From Baffinella frigidus (Eukaryota > Cryptophyceae > Cryptomonadales > Baffinellaceae), in assembly GCA_026770585.1 (NCBI GenBank), contig MU647086.1, forward strand, positions 199,770 through 211,438: a stretch of DNA of 11,669 nucleotides, written 5' to 3'. How positions within the stretch are numbered: the stretch's first letter is position 1; every line of letters begins with the position of its first letter. Both the position numbers and the translations under genes were made by a program. Of this stretch, positions 6,838 through 11,669 are shown piece after piece. The notes below the pieces were generated by a model that had not been told where the DNA came from, searched no databases, and saw only the letters and a list, made by a program, of their open reading frames with translations.

Positions 6838-6901
6838 CACTCGAGGCTGGAAGAGGGGGCATTTTAAATGTGGGGTTGTTACATTTAGTACCAGTCACGG
6901 G
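6838..6901 (+). repeat. Partial copy of the 3283-3504 element
   Basis: CTCGAGGCTGGAAG, TTTTAAATGTGGGGTTGTTA and GTACCAGTCACGGG match 3293-3353 with few differences. The palindrome and right arm of the 3283 element do not follow, so this copy is truncated or has diverged. The following stretch 6902-7045 holds nothing I can assign. Confidence 0.65.
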
Positions 6902-7049
6902 GATTGGAAGCTAGCGCTCACCGCTTTCGCAAGTTGACAGGGCTGTGTCGACGCTGCGGCCCCGAGCCAAATAGGCAATGCCCTGTGTCAAGTCGGTCAC
7001 GTGACAGAGAGGGGGGGGGCACTGCGCCGTGGCGGGGCGAGTTATTGCA

Positions 7050-7345
7050 ATGATTCATGATTGCTGGTTCCTGGGCGGATTCGCGCCGAAGAGTCGCCAG
7101 GATGAGCGAGCGAGGACCACCACCAACTACCCCCGGGCAGCCTGATTCCTGAATCCTGAATCCTGGTTCCTGAGCGGGATTGGCGCCCAAGAGTCGCCAG
7201 GACGAGCTTGGTTCGCCTGACCACCACCAACTACCCGCAGGCAGCCTGATTCCTGAATCCTGGATCCTGGTTCCTGAGCGGGATTGGCGCCCAAGTGTCG
7301 CCAGGACGGGCGAGAGTGGTTCGACTGACCAGCCCCAACAACCTT
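7050..7345. repeat. Tandem repeat of about 100 bp, nearly three copies
   Basis: GGTTCCTGAGCGGGATTGGC (or a close variant) starts at 7066, 7165 and 7269, so the spacing is 99 and 104 bp. Each copy includes AGAGTCGCCAGGA, ACCACCACCAACTACC and a short internal run of GAATCCTG units. The spacing difference comes from the number of GAATCCTG-type units. Minus-strand reading frames cross all copies, but the periods are not both multiples of three and no protein family is recognisable. After it, 7346-7517 holds nothing I recognise. Confidence 0.8.
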
Positions 7346-7517
7346 CCCAGGCACCGGCCAGAGCTTCTTCGAGTTCCTCGCCAAAAACGTTGCCCCCCTT
7401 CCCACCCACACACCCACACCCCGATTCATGTGCTGCATCGTAGTATGCGGAACCGATGCTCCGAGGCAGGCAGGATCCATGGGTGCCAATCGACTCATAC
7501 CACTAGCCCTTGGAGGA

Positions 7518-7656
7518 GGCTCAAATTGTAGTTTGGAACAAAAATGCCCAAAGTTGATTTTGCATCAAGATTGCGCCTTCTTAAGTTGTAGACACCCCAG
7601 ATCTGGGGGGGGTCTACAAGGTAAAATGGCTCCAACTCCAGGCCACAATTTGAGCC
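7518..7656. mobile_element. Short fold-back element with GGCTCAAATTGT ends
   Basis: GGCTCAAATTGT (7518-7529) and ACAATTTGAGCC (7645-7656) are exact inverted repeats, 139 bp end to end. An inner hairpin forms around GTAGACACCCCAGATCTGGG and GGGTCTAC (about 7588-7618). The element has no coding capacity. No clear target duplication was seen. The sequence TTTGAGCC recurs in the tandem 19-mers at 7760-7797, inside the next element. Confidence 0.7.
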
Positions 7657-7746
7657 ACCTCCCAGGGCTGGTGGTTTGCATCATGCTCCCCAGGGGTTGG
7701 CGTGACATGTCCTCTCGCACGTGCGCTGCCACGCAGGAACCTTCGT

Positions 7747-7857
7747 GGGGGTATTTCGTGGCTGGCATTTGAGCCATTGGCTGGCATTTGAGCCATTTCC
7801 ACATCAAAAAATGACTTCTGGAATGTGTTCCCCTAGAAAATACCTTTTGAAATACCC
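7747..7857. mobile_element. Short fold-back element with GGGGGTATT ends, copy 2
   Basis: GGGGGTATTTC (7747-7757) and GAAATACCCCC (7849-7859) are inverted repeats. Just inside the left end is a perfect tandem duplication of a 19-mer (GGCTGGCATTTGAGCCATT, 7760-7778 and 7779-7797). The element at 2171-2285 has the same ends, similar length and its own duplication in the same place. The bodies otherwise differ, so the two are old relatives. There is no coding capacity. Confidence 0.7.
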
Positions 7858-8160
7858 CCCCCCCAACAATCCTGGGTGGGGAGGGGCTGAGGGTGGGGGC
7901 TGCTGTTCTCGCAGGTGGGGGCGCGGCGCGCGCGGGGCGAGGTTGTTCTCCTGACAAACGGAGATGTTGTCCTCAGCCCCGAGGTATCCCCCCCGCTATT
8001 CCGCGCTCGCTGTTTTGCGGTCATGGTTTTTGGTTTGGCGTTTGGCGTGGTGGGGGTGTCTATCGTTCAGCGGTTCGAGGTTGTTGTTTGACGGTGAGCG
8101 TTTGTTGTTTGATTTTGGCGTTGAAAAGAAGGGTTCCACTGTTAGCGCTTTGGGGTTGGT
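7858..8160. other. Unassigned GC-rich stretch
   Basis: No repeat partner, gene or RNA was recognised here. A plus-strand open frame from 7893 (104 codons) is Gly/Arg/Cys-rich at its start. It runs into the telomere-like array and is probably noncoding. Confidence 0.4.
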
Positions 8161-8520
8161 GTGTAGGGTTTAGCTCTGAGCATTTCGGGTTCAGGGTTCA
8201 TGGTTAGAGTTCGGTGTGAGGGGGTGGCAGGGTTTAGGGTTTGTGATGCTAAGGTTTCAGGCCTAGGGGTTGGGGTTGAGGGTTTTAGGATTGGTTTTTT
8301 ATGGAATGTGTTTCGGGGTTGAGAGTTGGGGTTTAGGGCTTAGGGGGTCAAGGATTTAGGGGTTTTGATTCCAGGTTTACGGCTTAGGGCTTGTTGGCCA
8401 GGGTTCAGAGTTCAGGGTTTAGGGTCTGCGGTTACAGGGTTTAGGGTTTAGGGTGTGGGTTTGAGGACGTGTGGCGTACGGTGTAGGGATTGGGAATTTA
8501 GGGTTGAGGATTGAGAAGTT
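8160..8520 (+). repeat. Degenerate TTTAGGG telomere-like array, third block
   Basis: Units such as GGGTTTAGGG, GGGTTCAGGG and GGGGTTGAGGG are scattered through the stretch, best at about 8407-8455. It is more decayed than the other two arrays. The orientation is the same as at 1600-2083. Confidence 0.8.
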
Positions 8521-8717
8521 GGGAATGCCTCCCGAGAAGGCTAGTGGTACAGACACTCCTCTCTCTCTCCCCTCTCTCTCTCCCCTCTCTCTCCTCTCCC
8601 TCCTCTCTTTCCTCCCTCTCCTCCCCCCCTCTCTCCTCTCTCCTCTCTCCCTCTCTCTCTCCCCCTCCCCTCCGCCAGCCTGCCGGCCGGGCCCGCCATA
8701 TCACATCGCCATAGGGT

Positions 8718-8793
8718 AATGGCGGAGCGTGGAAGGAGACGTACCACGCAAGAGTGTAGAGCTGACTGGCTTAAAGGAGAAATAGTCACGGGG
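8718..8793 (+). repeat. 75-bp direct repeat, partner at 9391-9463
   Basis: ATGGCGGAGCGTGGAAGGAG, CCACGCAAGAGTGTAG, GCTGACTGGCTTA and GGAGAAATAGTCA match 9391-9463 with a few substitutions. A partial inverted match lies at 9548-9592. This copy forms part of the loop of the 8549-9122 inverted repeat, so the two elements are nested. Confidence 0.75.
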
Positions 8794-8816
8794 TTTCCCG
8801 GGGGGGGGGGGTGCAC

Positions 8817-8909
8817 GGTGCGAGAGAGAGAGAGGTGGGAGGGTCACCGGGGGCGCAGGGGAAGGGTGCGAGAGAGAGAGAGGCGGGAAGGTCGCCGGGG
8901 GCAGTGCCG
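8817..8909 (+). repeat. 48-bp tandem duplication
   Basis: GGTGCGAGAGAGAGAGAGG starts at 8817 and 8865. Each copy continues with a GGGA(A/G)GGTC(A/G)CCGGGGGC segment. It sits in the loop of the purine/pyrimidine inverted repeat and was probably made by local duplication. Confidence 0.75.
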
Positions 8910-9220
8910 GCTTTGCTCCCTGCAGTCCCCGCAGTCCGGCGAACCCCTCCACCTGCCCCACGACGGGCCCGGCCGGCAGGCTGGCGGAGGGGAGGGGGGG
9001 AGAGAGAGGGAGAGAGGAGAGAGGAGAGAGGGGGGGAGGAGAGGGAGGAAAGAGAGGAGAGAGAGGAGAGAGAGGGGAGAGAGAGAGGGGAGAGAGAGAG
9101 GGGAGAGAGAGAGGAGTGTCTGTCCACGTTGGTTTTCCTTGGAAGGATTCACACCCCTGGCGCAGGTGACCCACCGCACGTTTCTCCCCGCCGCAATCCT
9201 GCACTATCGCCATATCAATA

Positions 9221-9377
9221 GGGCAACGGCCTGAAAATGGGGTAGTTAGGCATACGGCATTGCCAAGGACCTCCTACCGTAGGCCGAGACTTTTTGGTGC
9301 TAGGATCCCTCGGCCTACGGTAGGAGGTCCTAGGCAATGCCGTATGCCTAACTACCCCGTTTTCAGGCCGGTAACCC
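9221..9377. mobile_element. 157-bp near-perfect fold-back, CCTACGGTAGG family
   Basis: The arms 9227-9288 and 9309-9370 are 62 bases each with two mismatches around a 20-base loop. Outside them GGGCAA and GTAACCC extend the match weakly. Each arm runs from CGGCCTGAAAA.GGGGTAGTT through GGCATACGGCATTGCC to CTCCTACCGTAGGCCGAG. The element at 11155-11307 has matching ends (TAACGG.CTAAAAC, GGGG, GCCTACGG) and nearly the same length. A partial relative lies near 10060-10150. There is no coding capacity. Confidence 0.85.
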
Positions 9378-9416
9378 ATGAATATATGGGGATGGCGGAG
9401 CGTTGAAGGAGACGTG

Positions 9417-9592
9417 CCACGCAAGAGTGTAGGGCTGACTGGCTTACAGGAGAAATAGTCAGATCTGACTAGTTTTTAAGTTCATAAGTGGACATTCTCC
9501 CCAGTGAAAATCGAAAATTCGGAAAGTTGGTACAAATTCCGTGTGAACTGACTTGTTTCCCCAGGTCAGCCCTACGCTCTTGCGTGGTGGTT
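9417..9592. repeat. Imperfect fold-back around an AT-rich centre
   Basis: GCCACGCAAGAGTGTAGGGC at 9416-9435 pairs with CAGCCCTACGCTCTTGCGTG at about 9567-9586. GACTGGCTTACAGGAG further in pairs weakly with the CTTGTTTCCCCAGGTC side. The centre (about 9470-9545) is AT-rich compared with its surroundings. The left arm is also part of the direct repeat shared with 8718-8793. Confidence 0.65.
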
Positions 9593-9663
9593 GGATTGCG
9601 GCAGGGAGAAACGTGTGGTGGGGCTGTCACCTGCGCCAGGGGCGTGAATTGTTGGGAGGAAAG

Positions 9664-9723
9664 CCAACCTCGAACCCAACCTCGACCCCAACCTCGAAAC
9701 CAGCCTCGAAACCAACCGCGAAA
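9664..9723 (+). repeat. 12-bp minisatellite, five copies
   Basis: Five units of CCAACCTCGAAA or close variants occupy 9664-9723 exactly. In one plus-strand frame they read as a four-residue Gln-Pro-Arg-Asn type repeat, but I see no gene around them. The array separates two copies of the right arm of the 9126-9668 inverted repeat. Confidence 0.85.
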
Positions 9724-9787
9724 GACAGGGGTGTAAATCGTTCCAGGAAAACCAACGTTGACAGACACTTGGGGCAGGTGGTGGGGT

Positions 9788-9858
9788 TCCTGGCACGAAG
9801 GAAGGTGGATGGAGATGCCTACTTCCGCATCCCGCGCGTCGAACTTGGTCCGCCTCCC
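9788..9858 (+). repeat. 70-bp direct repeat, partner at 10318-10386
   Basis: CCTGGCACGAAGGAAGGTGG, ATGGAGATGCCTACTTCCGC, ATCCCGC.CGTC and AACTTGGTCCGCC are nearly identical in both copies. The 3' half overlaps the GTCGAACTTGGTCCGCC repeat seen four times (9838, 9946, 10793 and 10901). One frame reads VDGDAYFRIPRVELGPPP, which looks somewhat protein-like but has no family I recognise. Confidence 0.8.
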
Positions 9859-9962
9859 CACACAGCGGACTTCGAAGGATTTCTGAATCACCCTTAAGCG
9901 TTAAGACCTGCGCCCCTACGGTAGGCAACCCGTAGGGGCATAGAGCGTCGAACTTGGTCCGC
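9836..9962 (+). repeat. 127-bp direct repeat, partner at 10792-10917
   Basis: From CGTCGAACTTGGTCCGCC through CACACAGCGGACTTCGA, CTGAATCACCCTTA and CCCCTACGGTAGGCAACCCG to GCATAGAGCGT, the two copies differ at only a few positions. Each copy contains the small hairpin CCCCTACGG / CCGTAGGGG, with the CTACGGTAGG core. The copies are about 955 bp apart and are probably a segmental duplication or two insertions. Confidence 0.85.
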
Positions 9963-10321
9963 CTCCGGCTCCGAGAACGCCTGCCGTACACCACGCCCGA
10001 CTTACCAAGCGGCACATCCCTGGTGACCAACCACGCGCCCCGCCCCGCATGCCACGTGCAGCTGCTCCGTAGGGCTCCTATGACCAAAAAGACCTGGGAT
10101 TTTGGCCTACAGTAGGAGGTCCTAGGCAATGCCGTAGGCCTTACTACCGCCTGCCACGCGCCGCTTCTCCTCCATGCACGCAGACCCACACAGCGGGCTA
10201 CGAAGGGCGTTTTGGCGCATTTTGGGCCGAGTTTCCGTTACCTTATCCGTAGGAACCCCCCTATGCCCCTACGGGTTGCCTACCGTAGGGTCCTAGGTCT
10301 TATCGCTTAGGGGTCATTCCT
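9887..10321. repeat. Inverted repeat with arms of about 55-60 bp
   Basis: The left arm 9887-9946 (GAATCACCCTTAAGCGTTAA, GACC, then CCCCTACGGTAGGCAACCCG and TAGGGGCATA) pairs with the right arm 10261-10321 (TATGCCCCTACGGGTTGCCT, ACCGTAGGG, then TCTTATCGCTTAGGGGTCATTC). There are several mismatches and a small insertion. The spacer contains a partial copy of the CCTACGGTAGG fold-back at 10060-10150 and otherwise no gene. Confidence 0.7.
10060..10150. repeat. Partial CCTACGGTAGG-family fold-back
   Basis: GGCCTACAGTAGGAGGTCCT then AGGCAATGCCGTAGGCC and TTACTACC (about 10102-10148) match the right arm of the 9221-9377 element with few changes. The left arm is missing or much shorter: CTCCTATGACCAAAA near 10075 still pairs loosely with TTTTGGCC..AGTAGGAG. 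It is likely a decayed or truncated copy. Confidence 0.65.
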
Positions 10322-10394
10322 GGCACGAAGGAAGGTGGATGGAGATGCCTACTTCCGCATCCCGCACGTCAAACTTGGTCCGCCCCCCTCTCGC

Positions 10395-10667
10395 TGCAAG
10401 GTTATGAGGACGCTCAAGTAGATCCATGTAGGCCTCCATTACCCCGTGTGGAAGCCTACGTGAATCTAATCGCGGCGAGTATTTTAACAAAATACGATTT
10501 TGGGGATCTCCGATTCGATTTGCAACGAAAATTACTACACGGACATGACCATTTTAAAAAGTACAGACAGATCGTGTGGTAATTTTCGCTGAAAATACTT
10601 TTAAAATCGTATTTTGTCAAAATTCTCGTCCGGATGAAATCTACTTAAGCGTCCTCATAACCTTGCA
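10395..10667. mobile_element. 273-bp fold-back element with TGCAAGGTTATGAGG ends
   Basis: The ends 10395-10423 and 10639-10667 are 29-base inverted repeats with one mismatch. Further stems are CGAGTATTTTAACAAAATAC (10478-10497) against GTATTTTGTCAAAATTCTCG (10608-10627), and GCAACGAAAATTACTACAC (10522-10540) against the GTGTGGTAATTTTCGCTG region. The 19-base GCAACGAAAATTACTACAC also occurs, inverted, in the element at 5892-6031. It has no coding capacity. The right flank (GCCCTTAGAGCCTAGATACC) is repeated at 10980. Confidence 0.85.
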
Positions 10668-10714
10668 CGGATGCCCTTAGAGCCTAGATACCCACACCCC
10701 GCTCGCTGCGTCCC
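10639..10714 (+). repeat. Direct repeat of an element end plus flank, partner at 10939-11013
   Basis: ATCTAC, GCGTCCTCATAACCTTGC, GCCCTTAGAGCCTAGATACC and CACACCCCGCTCGCTGC occur in both places with few differences. The second copy has only a small hairpin (TTCCACACCCCTTGTGGAGG) where the long element sits in the first. It may show a state lacking most of the 273-bp element. An inverse partial copy lies at 6548-6575. Confidence 0.75.
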
Positions 10715-11154
10715 CCCTCCCTTCCATGCCTGTATCGCTGCATCCCCCCTCCGCCCCCAGACCCGTGGGTGGGTGCTGTCCGACCGCGAGCGTCGAACTT
10801 GGTCCGCCTCCCCACACAGCGGACTTCGAGGGATTGCTGAATCACCCTTACGCGTTAAGACCTACGCCCCTACGGTAGGCAACCCGTAGGGGCATAGAGC
10901 GTTGAACTTGGTCCGCCTTCCACACCCCTTGTGGAGGCCTACGTAAATCTACGCTGGCGTCCTCATAACCTTGCGTCGGTGCCCTTAGAGCCTAGATACC
11001 CACACCCCGCTCGCTGCATGCCCCCCCCCCGCCACCCCACCAGGGGGGGCGTGCTTCCCGGCCTCGAGCGTGGCCATGTAGCGCGTGCCGTCTGGCAGCA
11101 CACTCACTCGGCGTCCCTCGCACGGCGGGGGGGGGGGGCATTACACACTCATAT

Positions 11155-11307
11155 GCTAACGGGCTAAAACTGGGGGCGTTCGGCCTACGGTTTTACCTAC
11201 GGTAGGCCGTAGGGGCCTAGGGGCCTAGGGGGGCTCCTACGAAAAACCCTACGGCCTACCGTAGGGAATACCGTAGGCCGCACTACCCCATGTTTAGTCC
11301 GTTACCC
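11155..11307. mobile_element. 153-bp fold-back, CCTACGGTAGG family
   Basis: The left arm runs from GCTAACGGGCTAAAAC through TTCGGCCTACGG and CCTACGGTAGGCCGTAGGGG. The right arm mirrors it (CCCTACGGCCTACCGTAGGG, ATACCGTAGGCCG, CTACCCCATGTTTAGTCCGT then TACCC). The loop holds a tandem GGGGCCTA and GCTCCTACG. The ends and length match the element at 9221-9377, which makes a family with consensus termini near TAACGGNCTRAAA. There is no coding capacity. Confidence 0.8.
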
Positions 11308-11311
11308 GATG

Positions 11312-11434
11312 AACACGCTCGTCGTCTCCTGTCTCACGGCGTGAGGTGTGCGTGGCGCGCAGGGTTGGTATGCGTGGCGCGCAGGGTTGGCCACGCATAC
11401 CTCACACCATGAGACAGGAGACGACGAGCGTGTT
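11312..11434. repeat. Inverted repeat with 36-base arms and 19-mer repeats
   Basis: The arms 11312-11347 (AACACGCTCGTCGTCTCCTG onward) and 11399-11434 are reverse complements with two mismatches. The loop holds the 19-mer GCGTGGCGCGCAGGGTTGG at 11350-11368 and 11372-11390. A third copy lies just outside at 11441-11459. CCACGCATACC just before the right arm pairs with GGTATGCGTGG in the loop. Confidence 0.8.
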
Positions 11435-11530
11435 AATCGGGCGTGGCGCGCAGGGTTGGCGCTGGACACGGCCCTGCCATTTTCCGTTCGTGCCGCACAG
11501 ATCAAGGTGCTGCCCTCCAGCCCCCCCCTG

Positions 11531-11669
11531 GGGTTTAGGGTTGAGTGTGTAGGGAGAAGGGTGCAGGGTGGAGGGTGTAGAGTGTAGGGAGAAGGGTGTA
11601 GGGTGGAGTGTGTAGAGTGTGGGCAGAAGGGTGTAGGGTGGAGTGTTTAGAGTGTAGGGAGAAGGGTGT
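11531..11669 (+). repeat. 35-bp minisatellite made of telomere-like heptamers
   Basis: After GGGTTTAGGGTTGAG the sequence repeats every 35 bp (11548-11582, 11583-11617, 11618-11652 and a partial copy to the window edge). Each unit divides into five heptamers of the form AGGGAGA, AGGGTGT, AGGGTGG, AGTGTGT and AGAGTGT. This fits a higher-order repeat grown from a TTTAGGG-type array. It continues past the window. Confidence 0.85.

Larger units (their letters stand above)
8549..9122. repeat. Inverted repeat with purine/pyrimidine arms of about 150 bp
   Basis: 8549-8696 is almost pure pyrimidine (CTCTCT and CCCC runs) ending in CGCCAGCCTGCCGGCCGGGC. The right arm, about 8966-9122, is its reverse complement (GCCCGGCCGGCAGGCTGGCG, then GA/GGGA runs ending GGAGTGTCTGT). 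The purine run differs slightly in length between arms. The loop of about 270 bp contains repeats but no gene. The long homopurine-homopyrimidine arms could form hairpins or triplex DNA. Confidence 0.85.
9126..9668. repeat. Inverted repeat enclosing other fold-backs
   Basis: The left arm 9126-9200 (ACGTTGGTTTTCCTTGGAAG ... GCGCAGGTGAC ... CCGCAATCC) is the reverse complement of 9593-9668 at roughly 80 percent. A second, closer match to the left-arm end is at about 9730-9766 (GTGTAAATCGTTCCAGGAAA then ACCAACGTTGACAGACAC). The right side was therefore duplicated, with a 12-bp minisatellite between. The element 9221-9377 lies in the spacer. Confidence 0.75.

Noticed and set aside
7050-7345. CRISPR-like array
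   Set aside because: The copies are about 100-bp tandem units with near-identical content throughout, not short repeats with unique spacers, and no cas-like gene is present.
6918-7409. 163-codon minus-strand open frame with internal repeats
   Set aside because: It lies across the tandem repeat of about 100 bp. The copies are spaced 99 and 104 bp, so the second spacing breaks any repeated reading frame.
8701-9213. Long open frames on both strands rich in Ser-Leu-Pro or Arg-Glu
   Set aside because: They translate the CT/GA tract and are open in several frames at once, which is a composition effect.
11302-11587. Overlapping short open frames with MRGAQGW-like repeats
   Set aside because: They translate the 19-mer repeats and inverted arms. 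No leader, family or consistent frame is seen.

Overview
This window looks like nuclear DNA from a GC-rich eukaryotic microbe, most likely an alga or another protist with plant-type (TTTAGGG) telomere repeats. The evidence is long degenerate TTTAGGG/CCCTAAA arrays, a convincing GT-AG intron with a branch-point-like motif, many very short fold-back transposable elements, and no bacterial-style operons or ribosome binding sites. The species cannot be named from the sequence. It reads as a subtelomeric or internal telomere-repeat-rich accessory region.

Only one gene pair is well supported. It lies at 4162-6017, in a low-repeat island between telomere-like arrays. A minus-strand gene starts at 4812 and a plus-strand gene at 5205, transcribed away from each other from a shared gap of about 390 bp. 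Both begin with a likely secretory signal or anchor. The plus-strand gene encodes the N-terminal part of a glycosyltransferase-like protein (VSFVMVGR.DD and VVVEWNP motifs) and has an in-frame 237-bp intron. It is cut off by a 140-bp fold-back element with a 4-bp target duplication (ACTT) and seems to lack the rest of the enzyme. The minus-strand gene has a Pro/Ser/Arg-rich body and runs toward a CCCTAAA array at what looks like a splice donor.

Layout. 1-345: nothing recognised. 345-1058: a hairpin and an uncertain Pro/Gly-rich open frame. 1094-1538: an inverted repeat with 98-bp C/G-rich arms. About 1600-2083: TTTAGGG-like array. 2171-3110: a short fold-back element, then a directly repeated unit invaded by two further elements. 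3111-3280: nothing clear. 3283-3504: a fold-back element containing a perfect-centre palindrome. 3559-4146: CCCTAAA-like array in the opposite orientation. 4162-6017: the gene pair. 5892-6422: two elements with TTATC ends and 4-bp target duplications. 6428-6805: a repeat whose second copy is split by an insertion. 7050-7345: a tandem repeat of about 100 bp. 7518-7857: two more small elements. 7858-8160: nothing recognised. 8160-8520: a third TTTAGGG-like array. 8549-9775: nested inverted repeats with long purine/pyrimidine arms. 9788-11150: a patchwork of direct and inverted repeats. 11155-11434: two fold-backs. 11531-end: a 35-bp minisatellite built from five heptamers.

No RNA gene, CRISPR array, transposase or recognisable defence or biosynthetic system was seen. 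The striking content is a dense set of non-autonomous fold-back elements. They fall into at least four families, and one family is marked by a CCTACGGTAGG core.
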